Below are positions 1-5,347 of a stretch of DNA of 5,689 bases, in pieces. Every line of letters starts with the position of its first letter. Position 1 is the stretch's first letter. Below the pieces are notes generated by a model. That model was not told the DNA's origin, did no database searches, and was given only the letters and a program-made list of their open reading frames with translations. The stretch lies in contig JAFVAS010000252.1 in assembly GCA_017480395.1 (NCBI GenBank), forward strand, positions 1-5,689, given 5' to 3'. The stretch is from Oscillospiraceae bacterium (GTDB lineage: Bacteria > Bacillota > Clostridia > Oscillospirales > Oscillospiraceae). The position numbers and the translations under genes were made by a program.

Positions 1-36
1 CTTGCCAAGGCAAAAATCCCTCCTGCTGTCAATCAA
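1..36 (+). CDS. Partial exon of a plant aldo-keto reductase (AKR4C-like), right edge at a splice donor
   Basis: Frame 1 from base 1 reads LAKAKIPPAVNQ. The core IPPAVNQ is a conserved stretch of plant NADPH-dependent aldo-keto reductases (AKR4C aldose/aldehyde reductases), where it normally continues as VE(C/M)HP. Here the Gln codon CAA ends at 36 and is followed directly by GTAAGT (37-42), a consensus plant 5' splice site, so the missing VECHP part would lie in the next exon, outside this window. These enzymes reduce aldehydes and ketones in the cytosol. Only 12 residues are visible, so the call rests on one short but characteristic motif plus the donor placed exactly at the break in homology. 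It could be a live gene or a pseudogene; the motif is recalled from family knowledge, not searched. Confidence 0.55.
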
Positions 37-336
37 GTAAGTCAATTAATTTCTCCGGATTAATATGGTTTGGGGAATTTGGATGGGTTTGATTGGATTA
101 TTTATAATCATGTCTTATATGTTTATTGGATTATATTGAATTATCTATAATATAATCATGTTTCTATTTCACAGGCAAAGCTAGAGTATAAAATTTTAGT
201 GTAGTTTTGTGGCCAAACTATAGAATTTTTTATTTTAAAGGGCAAAGGAAAAAAATTTCAATTTGTTATAATATATGTGGCTTTTACCACATGTGTGTTA
301 TACACACAAATATCAACTCCCTAAATATCTCCCATT
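37..336 (+). other. AT-rich plant intron-like sequence
   Basis: This stretch is rich in A and T runs, has no credible coding frame and begins with the splice donor GTAAGT at 37-42. It contains a small internal duplication: ATTGGATTA at 92-100 and 125-133, and TATAATCATGT at 103-113 and 151-161. It also holds two adjacent perfect inverted repeats, ATGTGG/CCACAT (275-280 and 287-292) and TGTGTGT/ACACACA (292-298 and 302-308). A candidate splice acceptor (TTTCACAG, ending at 174) is followed in phase by AKLEYKILV and a stop, which does not continue an aldo-keto reductase. The true acceptor is therefore probably elsewhere. Nothing bacterial was recognised here. Confidence 0.5.
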
Positions 337-558
337 TGTTGACAGCATCATCTCGTGCAATAAACCCACCGCCTCACTTGATTGTACTCTTTGCTTAATG
401 CTTAAGTACATGATGTAATCAATGATGTTAGAAGGCAAGTGGGTGGCCAATGCTTAGATCAAAGTCTATAAATATTTGTTCTCATCTCACTTGTAAAGAT
501 TGATAAGCTGATACCAATAAAAAGAGCAAAGCTCTCTCTCTCGTTCTATCTTCTCTCT
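337..558 (+). mobile_element. LTR-retrotransposon-like segment (plant Copia-type), truncated at the junction
   Basis: The order of signals matches a plant LTR read left to right. There is a TGTTG-type left end at 337, a CCAAT box (447-451), a TATA box TATAAATA (467-474), an AATAAA polyadenylation signal (516-521) about 45 bases further on, and a CT-rich tract (532-558) such as is common in the R/U5 part of Copia LTRs. The right end (CA terminus) and any primer-binding site are absent because the sequence changes to bacterial DNA near 560. No gag or pol reading frame is present. The left boundary is a guess from the TG dinucleotide, and no target-site duplication can be checked. An ordinary plant gene promoter with a CT-rich leader is the main alternative. 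Confidence 0.4.
467..474 (+). promoter_or_regulatory. Eukaryotic TATA box (TATAAATA)
   Basis: TATAAATA is preceded 15 bases upstream by CCAAT (447-451) and followed by AATAAA at 516-521. TATA boxes of this form sit about 30 bases upstream of the start of transcription in plant genes and LTRs, so initiation near 500 would be expected. It has no bacterial gene to serve on the plus strand. Confidence 0.4.
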
Positions 559-1452
559 TCACTCGTCTCTTTTCTCGTCGCCCGCTGTTCCATTCAAAAC
601 GAACACGGAGGCAAAGATCAGCGCCATCCCCAGCAGCTTCATCCACCCTGCCGACTCATGGTAGACGAGGATGCCCAGCAGCGCCCCCACCAGGGGCTCC
701 ACCGTGGCCAGAATGGCCGCCCGGCTGGCCTCCATGTTGCGCAGGCCCTGGGTGTAGAAGAGATAGGGCAGAATGGTGCAGAAGATCCCGATGCCCAGGC
801 AGAGGGCGATCAGCCCCGGCCGCTCCGCCAGACGGGCCAGAAGCTGCGCCGGATGGGACAGGGGCAGGGACGCCGCGCTGCCCAGCAGAAAGGTGTAGAA
901 GGTCACGGTCAGGGTATCATACCGGCTGAGGGCGATCTGCCCGAAGATGGAGTAGGTGGCGTAGAAAAAACCGGAGCCCACTCCCATCAGCAGCACCAGC
1001 GGCGTCAGGTGGACGCTGCCCCCCAGCAGCCCCGCCACCAGCACACACCCGGCCAGGGTCATCCCCAGGGCCAGCAGCTTCCGGGCGGTGATCCGCTCCT
1101 TGAAGAGCAGGGCGCTCATCAGCATGACGAACACCGGGGAGGTGTAGAGCAGCACCACGGCCACGCTGGCCTCGCTGCGCTGCATGGTGCTGAAATAGCA
1201 TATATTGAAGAGGGTCACGCTGACCACGCCGGTGCCGACGAAGATCCACAGATCCCCCAGACGGATGTTCAATTTCTTCCGGTCTTTTACCAGCAGCACC
1301 AGAAACATCCCGACGCAGCCCACCACCATCAGCTCGCTGGAGATCTCCGGGGAGGTAAAGCCCGCCGCCGTCAGCGCCCGGACAAAGAGGCTGATGCAGC
1401 CCCACAGCACCCCGGCCAGCAGCACAAAGAGCGTGCCCCGCTTGGAATCCAT
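559..1452 (-). CDS. DMT-superfamily EamA-type membrane transporter
   Basis: This is a 297-residue polytopic inner-membrane protein of the drug/metabolite transporter superfamily, the usual length for a two-EamA-repeat, ten-helix permease. The first repeat spans about residues 5-140 and starts with LAGVLWGCISLFVR; the second spans about 152-288. The half-signature occurs twice: YTSPVFVMLMSALLFKERIT (103-122) and VEPLVGALLGILVYHES (251-267). Family members export amino acids, metabolites or drugs; the substrate cannot be read from sequence. The ATG at 1452 is supported by AAAAGGGGGG (1459-1468, minus strand) six bases upstream. It is divergent from hemZ. The charged tail GDEKRDE and the TGA stop lie at the plant/bacterial junction, so the true C-terminus may differ by a few residues. 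Confidence 0.9.
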   Translation of the reverse strand: MDSKRGTLFVLLAGVLWGCISLFVRALTAAGFTSPEISSELMVVGCVGMFLVLLVKDRKKLNIRLGDLWIFVGTGVVSVTLFNICYFSTMQRSEASVAVVLLYTSPVFVMLMSALLFKERITARKLLALGMTLAGCVLVAGLLGGSVHLTPLVLLMGVGSGFFYATYSIFGQIALSRYDTLTVTFYTFLLGSAASLPLSHPAQLLARLAERPGLIALCLGIGIFCTILPYLFYTQGLRNMEASRAAILATVEPLVGALLGILVYHESAGWMKLLGMALIFASVFVLNGTAGDEKRDE

Positions 1453-1458
1453 CTCCGT

Positions 1459-1468
1459 CCCCCCTTTT
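1459..1468 (-). promoter_or_regulatory. Ribosome binding site of the EamA permease
   Basis: On the minus strand AAAAGGGGGG lies six bases before the ATG at 1452. It is a strong, G-rich Shine-Dalgarno variant and fixes this start over internal ATGs. Confidence 0.65.
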
Positions 1469-1473
1469 GTATG

Positions 1474-1501
1474 TTGTGTCTAAAAATACGAATCCTATTT
1501 T
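1474..1501 (+). promoter_or_regulatory. Putative sigma-A promoter of hemZ
   Basis: TTGTGT (1474-1479) and TATTTT (1496-1501) are separated by 16 bases and would start transcription near 1508, leaving a leader of about 33 bases with the ribosome site. The -10 box uses nearly the same bases as the opposite-strand -10 (1497-1502), so the two promoters would overlap. The match to consensus is moderate. Confidence 0.35.
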
Positions 1502-1524
1502 AGCAGTTTCCCCCGAAAAATCAA
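1497..1524 (-). promoter_or_regulatory. Putative sigma-A promoter of the EamA permease
   Basis: On the minus strand TTGATT (plus 1519-1524) and TAAAAT (plus 1497-1502) are separated by 16 bases. This would start transcription near 1490, about 38 bases before the ATG. Both boxes are near-consensus and lie in the only AT-rich patch between the divergent genes. Motif-based only. Confidence 0.4.
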
Positions 1525-1530
1525 GCTATT

Positions 1531-1535
1531 AGGAG
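1531..1535 (+). promoter_or_regulatory. Ribosome binding site of hemZ
   Basis: AGGAG with a five-T spacer stands before the ATG at 1541. It selects this start for HemZ, giving the family's usual N-terminus. Confidence 0.6.
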
Positions 1536-1540
1536 TTTTT

Positions 1541-3028
1541 ATGCTTCTCATCCTGAACAACCACGACTACCGCTACGCGGTGGAGCAGATCATGCTGATC
1601 CTCTTCCCCGGGGAAAAGCCGGAGCACACCGAGACGGGGCAGGCCAACCGGGCCGTCTCCACCCTCAGCCTGGGGAAAACCTGGGCCACCGCCCGGACAA
1701 ATCTGACCTGGCAGGGAGAAGAGGCCGTCGGCGTCTCCCGGGTCAGATGCGACAGGCTCACCGATGCGCTGACCCGGGATCGTCTGCTCCAGCGCATCGT
1801 CAAGCAGTCCTTCTATAAGGCCGCCGTCGCCGCCACCGGCATAATCCCCGACTGGGGCGCGCTCACCGGCATCCGCCCGGCCAAGCTGGCCAGCAAGGCC
1901 CTGAAGGGCGGCCAGAGCGAGGCCCAGGTGCGGCGGCTGTTCCAGCGGGAGTTCTTTGTCTCGCCGGAGCGGACGTCCCTGGCGCTGGAGGCGGCCCGGG
2001 CCAGCCTCGCCTGCGAGGCGGAGCTGAGGGCCGACGAGCTGTCCCTCTATGTCGGCATCCCCTTCTGTCCCACCCGCTGCGCCTATTGCAGCTTTGTCTC
2101 CGCCGACGTGGGCCGGGCGCTGAAGCTGGTGGAGCCCTATCTCGACGCCCTGGAGCGGGAGATCGACGCCGTGGCGGACTACCTCAGACGCGCCAACAGC
2201 CACATCCGCACCCTCTACATCGGCGGCGGCACCCCCACCACCCTGAGCGCGCCCCAACTGGAACGGCTGATCGGGCGTCTGCGGCAAAGGCTCGACCTGC
2301 GCCGCCTGACCGAGTTCACCGTGGAGGCGGGACGACCCGACACCATCACCGCAGAAAAAATGGCCGTTCTCCGGGCCGCCGGGGTGGATCGCGTGTCCGT
2401 CAACCCCCAGTCCATGCGGGACGAGGTGCTGGCCGCCATGGGCCGCGCCCACACGGCGGAGGACATTCTGCGCGCCTATGAGATCGTCCGCGCCGCCGGC
2501 ATCCCCATCGTCAATTTGGATCTGATCGCCGGACTGCCCCGGGACAACCTGGCCGGATTCCGCGCCACCCTGGACGCGGTGCTCGCCCTCGACCCGGAGA
2601 ACATCACCGTCCACACCCTGGCCCTCAAGAAGGGGGCGCGGCTCATGCTGGAGCGGGAGGGTCTCCCCTCCGGGGCGGAGACCGCCGCCATGCTGGACTA
2701 CGCCCGGGAAAAGCTCACCGCCGCCAGCTTTTGGCCCTACTACCTCTACCGCCAGAAATACATGTCCGGCGCACTGGAGAACATCGGCTGGTGCAAGCGC
2801 GGCACCGAGGGCATCTACAACATCTGCATCATGGAGGAGCTGCACACCATCCTCGCCCTGGGGGCGGGGGGCTCCACCAAACTGACCGACCCCGAGACGG
2901 GCAGAATTGTCCGGCTCACCAACCCGAAATATCCCCAGCAGTATATCGAGCGCATCGATTCCCTCTGCGCCGAGAAGTCCGCCCTGGTGGACTTCCAGCT
3001 GGGGCTGCAGCAACGGAGGCAGCACTGA
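1541..3028 (+). CDS. hemZ: HemZ-type radical SAM protein (coproporphyrinogen dehydrogenase family)
   Basis: This 495-residue protein is close to the roughly 500 residues of Bacillus HemZ. HemZ is a HemN relative assigned to oxygen-independent oxidative decarboxylation of coproporphyrinogen III to protoporphyrinogen IX, although direct proof of that activity is thin. About 165 N-terminal residues carry the HemZ signature LTGIRPAKL. The radical SAM core follows: C176, C180 and C183 in a CxxxCxxC motif (IPFCPTRCAYCSF) for the 4Fe-4S cluster, GGGTPT (228-233) for SAM contact, and LDLIAGLPRD (326-335) as in HemN/HemW. The residue after CxxC is Ser, so the fourth cysteine of HemN is absent, as in HemW. 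The ATG at 1541 has AGGAG (1531-1535) five bases upstream. It is the first gene of a plus-strand cluster. A heme role in this organism is inferred from family only, since no other heme genes are in view. Confidence 0.9.
   Translation: MLLILNNHDYRYAVEQIMLILFPGEKPEHTETGQANRAVSTLSLGKTWATARTNLTWQGEEAVGVSRVRCDRLTDALTRDRLLQRIVKQSFYKAAVAATGIIPDWGALTGIRPAKLASKALKGGQSEAQVRRLFQREFFVSPERTSLALEAARASLACEAELRADELSLYVGIPFCPTRCAYCSFVSADVGRALKLVEPYLDALEREIDAVADYLRRANSHIRTLYIGGGTPTTLSAPQLERLIGRLRQRLDLRRLTEFTVEAGRPDTITAEKMAVLRAAGVDRVSVNPQSMRDEVLAAMGRAHTAEDILRAYEIVRAAGIPIVNLDLIAGLPRDNLAGFRATLDAVLALDPENITVHTLALKKGARLMLEREGLPSGAETAAMLDYAREKLTAASFWPYYLYRQKYMSGALENIGWCKRGTEGIYNICIMEELHTILALGAGGSTKLTDPETGRIVRLTNPKYPQQYIERIDSLCAEKSALVDFQLGLQQRRQH
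3015..3019 (+). promoter_or_regulatory. Ribosome binding site of the nucleoside kinase, inside the hemZ 3' end
   Basis: GGAGG lies within the last codons of hemZ, nine bases before the ATG at 3029. The hemZ TGA (3026-3028) is followed on the next base by that ATG, so terminating ribosomes sit over the start, which favours translational coupling. Confidence 0.6.
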
Positions 3029-3964
3029 ATGGCATATCAATTGCAGCGCATCAACGACGCCGCCCGCACCGATCCCCGGGGCTTCCTGGAGGAATGCGAC
3101 GCGGAGTTCCAGCGCAAGATAGACGCGGCGGCGGAGCGCATCGTCGCCAACCTGGACCGCAGTCCCATCGTCCTGCTCAGCGGGCCGTCGGGCTCCGGCA
3201 AGACCACCACCGCCATGAAGGTGGACGACGCCCTGGAGAAGCGGGGCATCATCACCCAGACCATCTCCATGGACAACTATTTCCAGACCGTCTCCCCGGA
3301 GACCACCCCCCGCACCAAGAGCGGCGGCTACGACTTCGAGAGCCCCCTGTGCATGGACATGGAGCTGCTCAACGAGCACTTTGACGCCCTGTCCGCCGGG
3401 CGGGAGATCCGCATCCCCCACTACGACTTCTGCCGCCAGATGCGGGACACCAGTAAATGCACCCCCCTGCGCCTCAAGAAGAACGAGGTCGCCGTCTTCG
3501 AGGGCATCCACGCCCTGAACGACGAGATCTCCGGCCGCCACCCCGAGGCCACCAAGATCTATATCTCCGCCCGCTCCAACGTCAACGAGGACGGAAAGGT
3601 GATTTTTAAGGGCACCTGGATGCGGCTGGTGCGCCGGGCCGTGCGGGATATGAACTTCCGGGGCCACGACATTCTGGGCACCCTCGCCCTCTGGGCCAAC
3701 GTCCGGCGGGGGGAAAAGCTCTATATCTCCCCCTTCAAGCAGCGGGCAGACATCATCTTCGACTCCTCCCTGCCCTACGAGGTGTCAGTGATGAAGCATT
3801 TCGCCCTTCCGCTGCTGGAGGCGGTGCCAGAGGACAACCCGAGACGGAAGGAGCTGCTGGAGATGATCCGCGCCTTTCAGGCCTTTGAGGGCATCGATCC
3901 CGACCTGGTACACCCGGACTCCCTGATCCGGGAGTTCATCGGCGGCGGCTCCTATCACTACTGA
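3029..3964 (+). CDS. Nucleoside kinase of the uridine kinase / phosphoribulokinase P-loop family
   Basis: This 311-residue cytosolic protein would transfer phosphate from ATP (or GTP) to a nucleoside, probably uridine or cytidine, in pyrimidine salvage. About 45 N-terminal residues precede Walker A GPSGSGKT (52-59). Further uridine-kinase-like elements are SMDNYF (80-85), YDFESP (101-106), GREIRIPHYDF (124-134) and FEGIHALND (157-165), the last matching the Walker B/lid region. The C-terminus, ending in DSLIREFIGG, matches what I recall of the larger clostridial uridine-kinase-type proteins of about 550 residues. Those carry an extra N-terminal TGS/ThrRS-like part that this one lacks. The start directly abuts the hemZ stop, so the two are surely co-transcribed. 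Substrate is inferred; a phosphoribulokinase role is unlikely without Calvin-cycle context. Confidence 0.85.
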   Translation: MAYQLQRINDAARTDPRGFLEECDAEFQRKIDAAAERIVANLDRSPIVLLSGPSGSGKTTTAMKVDDALEKRGIITQTISMDNYFQTVSPETTPRTKSGGYDFESPLCMDMELLNEHFDALSAGREIRIPHYDFCRQMRDTSKCTPLRLKKNEVAVFEGIHALNDEISGRHPEATKIYISARSNVNEDGKVIFKGTWMRLVRRAVRDMNFRGHDILGTLALWANVRRGEKLYISPFKQRADIIFDSSLPYEVSVMKHFALPLLEAVPEDNPRRKELLEMIRAFQAFEGIDPDLVHPDSLIREFIGGGSYHY

Positions 3965-3987
3965 CAAAAATTATGTAAACTTATCAT

Positions 3988-3994
3988 AAAGGAG
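3988..3994 (+). promoter_or_regulatory. Ribosome binding site of the Mrp/ApbC gene
   Basis: AAAGGAG-type site in the 39-bp gap after the kinase stop; the GGAG core (3991-3994) is nine bases before the ATG at 4004. The gap is AT-rich but has no convincing separate promoter or terminator, so the gene probably shares the hemZ transcript. Confidence 0.6.
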
Positions 3995-4003
3995 AAAACT
4001 GCT

Positions 4004-4879
4004 ATGAGCGACGAATTTGAGAACAACGGCGCAGCGCCGGAGGACTGCACCCACGACTGCTCCTCCTGCGGGGTGGACTGTCCCAGCAACCGGCCCCAGG
4101 ACCTGCGGGAGCCCTGCAACCCCCACTCCGTCATCCGCCACGTCATCGGCGTGGTCAGCGGAAAGGGCGGCGTGGGCAAGAGCATGGTGACCAGCCTGCT
4201 GGCCGTCACCATGGCCCGGATGGGCTACCGCGTGGGCATTCTGGACGCCGACATCACCGGCCCCTCCATCCCCAAGGCCTTTGGCATCCACGAGCGGGCC
4301 ACCGGCAGCGACCAGGGCATTCTGCCCGCCCTGACCGCCTCCGGCATCTCGGTGATGAGCCTCAACCTCCTCACCGAGCACGAGACCGACCCGGTGATCT
4401 GGCGCGGCCCGGTCATCGCGGGGGTGGTCAAGCAGTTCTGGACCGACGTGGTCTGGGGCGAGCTGGACTATCTCTTTGTCGACATGCCCCCCGGAACCGG
4501 AGATGTGCCCCTGACCGTCTTCCAGTCCCTGCCCGTGGACGGCATCGTCGTCGTCACCTCCCCCCAGGATCTGGTGGGGATGATCGTCACCAAGGCGGTG
4601 CGGATGGCCCAGATGATGGACATCCCGGTGCTGGGCCTGGTGGAGAATTTCAGCTACTTCCAATGCCCCGACTGCGGCAACAGGCACAGCATCTTCGGCC
4701 CCAGCCACGCCGCCGAGACCGCCGAGGCCAACGGCATCGCCCTGCTGGCCCAGCTGCCCATCGATCCGGAGCTGGCCCACGCCTGCGACGAGGGGGCCGT
4801 GGAGGGCGTCCAGCGGGACTACCTGGACAGCACCTGCGACCTCATCGGCGCCATGATGCGCCTCCAGAAGAAGGACTGA
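4004..4879 (+). CDS. Mrp/ApbC (NBP35-like) Fe-S cluster carrier ATPase
   Basis: This is a 291-residue P-loop ATPase of the Mrp/NBP35/ApbC group, which binds a 4Fe-4S cluster, usually as a dimer, and passes it to apo-proteins in the cytosol. The MinD-type deviant Walker A is GKGGVGKS (53-60), followed by DADITGPS (81-88) and Walker B DYLFVDMPPGTGD (155-167). The bridging cluster cysteines are C221 and C224 (CPDC), as in the family. A further N-terminal cysteine group, C15, C19, C22 and C26, recalls the N-terminal ferredoxin-like site of eukaryotic Nbp35, though the spacing differs; C38 follows. There is no C-terminal NifX-like domain. It is third in the hemZ cluster, 39 bp after the kinase, and may supply clusters to enzymes such as HemZ (inference). 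The symbol is left blank because mrp and apbC are used interchangeably. Confidence 0.92.
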   Translation: MSDEFENNGAAPEDCTHDCSSCGVDCPSNRPQDLREPCNPHSVIRHVIGVVSGKGGVGKSMVTSLLAVTMARMGYRVGILDADITGPSIPKAFGIHERATGSDQGILPALTASGISVMSLNLLTEHETDPVIWRGPVIAGVVKQFWTDVVWGELDYLFVDMPPGTGDVPLTVFQSLPVDGIVVVTSPQDLVGMIVTKAVRMAQMMDIPVLGLVENFSYFQCPDCGNRHSIFGPSHAAETAEANGIALLAQLPIDPELAHACDEGAVEGVQRDYLDSTCDLIGAMMRLQKKD

Positions 4880-4886
4880 GTAAAAT

Positions 4887-4919
4887 GCTTGAACCGCCTG
4901 CGGCGCAGGCGGTTCAAGC
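4887..4919. terminator. Hairpin terminator shared by the convergent Mrp and cdd genes
   Basis: A perfect inverted repeat has 15-bp arms, GCTTGAACCGCCTGC (4887-4901) and GCAGGCGGTTCAAGC (4905-4919), and a three-base loop. It starts eight bases after the Mrp stop and ends seven bases before the cdd stop. The plus-strand side lacks a run of T; on the minus strand ATTTTA follows, so intrinsic termination looks better for cdd. The position between convergent genes supports use in both directions. Confidence 0.75.
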
Positions 4920-4925
4920 TATCAT

Positions 4926-5318
4926 CTATTCCAATGTGTCCGGCCCGAAGCTGTGGGGCAGCAGGTCGGAGAGCGAGACGGTGCTGAACTCCCCCGCCCG
5001 GTTCACCACGTCGACGACGAGGTCGGGGGAGAACTCCCGCAGCATCTGGCGACAGGAGCCGCAGGGCCAGCAGAAGTCGGCGGAGTCCCCCGCCACCGCG
5101 AGGCGGACAAAGCGCCGCCTCCCCTCGCTGACCGCCTTGACCAGGGCGGTGCGCTCGGCGCAGATGCAGCAGCCGTAGGCGGCGTTCTCCACGTTGCAGC
5201 CGGTGTAGACCGTGCCGTCCTCCGCCTCCAGCGCCGCCCCCACCCGGAAGCGGGAATAGGGGGCGTAGGCCATCTCCCGCATTTGCAATGCCTGGGCAAT
5301 CAGATTTTCCCGTGTCAT
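4926..5318 (-). CDS. cdd: Cytidine deaminase
   Basis: This 130-residue protein is the typical length of the small, homotetrameric zinc cytidine deaminase. It hydrolyses cytidine and deoxycytidine to uridine and deoxyuridine with release of ammonia, in cytosolic pyrimidine salvage. Visible motifs are PYSRFRVGAAL (20-30), NVEN (42-45, ribose contacts), CAE (53-55: zinc ligand C53 and catalytic E55) and PCGSC (85-89: zinc ligands C86 and C89). The chosen ATG (5316-5318) has GAGGTG at 5325-5330 six bases upstream; a longer TTG start at 5345 lacks this support. Cysteines at 50, 51 and 83 next to the zinc site are extra. It is convergent with the Mrp gene across a hairpin and divergent from deoC, its pathway partner. 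Confidence 0.95.
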   Translation of the reverse strand: MTRENLIAQALQMREMAYAPYSRFRVGAALEAEDGTVYTGCNVENAAYGCCICAERTALVKAVSEGRRRFVRLAVAGDSADFCWPCGSCRQMLREFSPDLVVDVVNRAGEFSTVSLSDLLPHSFGPDTLE

Positions 5319-5324
5319 ACGAAT

Positions 5325-5330
5325 CACCTC
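5325..5330 (-). promoter_or_regulatory. Ribosome binding site deciding the cdd start
   Basis: GAGGTG on the minus strand, six bases before the ATG at 5318. It supports a 130-residue Cdd and argues against the upstream in-frame TTG at 5345. Confidence 0.65.
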
Positions 5331-5333
5331 ACG

Positions 5334-5339
5334 AAAGGA
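5334..5339 (+). promoter_or_regulatory. Ribosome binding site of deoC
   Basis: AAAGGA lies eight bases before the ATG at 5348. It is only four bases away from the opposite-strand site of cdd, so the 29-bp gap is almost filled by the two ribosome sites. Confidence 0.6.
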
Positions 5340-5347
5340 ACACAATC

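Noticed and set aside
161..174. TTTCTATTTCACAG as the 3' splice site of the aldo-keto reductase intron
   Set aside because: It looks like an acceptor, but the following in-phase codons read AKLEYKILV then stop and do not continue VECHP; at best it is cryptic.
207..398. A 63-codon open frame in the AT-rich left segment
   Set aside because: No ribosome site, no recognisable family, and it crosses the proposed intron/LTR boundary of plant-like DNA.
1..558. The AT-rich left segment as a bacterial genomic island or phage remnant
   Set aside because: No bacterial genes, integrase, tRNA or attachment-like repeats are present, whereas several eukaryotic signals and a plant-type protein stretch occur in a consistent order.
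658..1503. A 281-codon plus-strand open frame opposite the permease
   Set aside because: The product is a Gln/His/Gly/Pro-rich low-complexity string with no family features; the minus-strand permease has clear repeats, membrane helices and a ribosome site.
1529..3667. A 712-codon open frame on the minus strand opposite hemZ and the kinase
   Set aside because: It is a by-product of GC-rich codon use: Gly/Ala/Val-rich, no recognisable domain, and it covers two well-supported genes in full or part.
3961..3987. CTGACA and TATCAT as a separate promoter for the Mrp gene
   Set aside because: The spacing is only 15 bases and transcription would begin inside the Shine-Dalgarno site, leaving no usable leader.
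3971..4780. A 269-codon minus-strand open frame opposite the Mrp gene
   Set aside because: Its composition is dominated by Gly, His, Asp and Ala with no motif; it is the antisense image of conserved Mrp codons.
5319..5345. Longer cdd start at a TTG codon at 5345 adding nine residues
   Set aside because: The extra residues are not part of Cdd proteins, and the GAGGTG site lies correctly spaced for the ATG at 5318.
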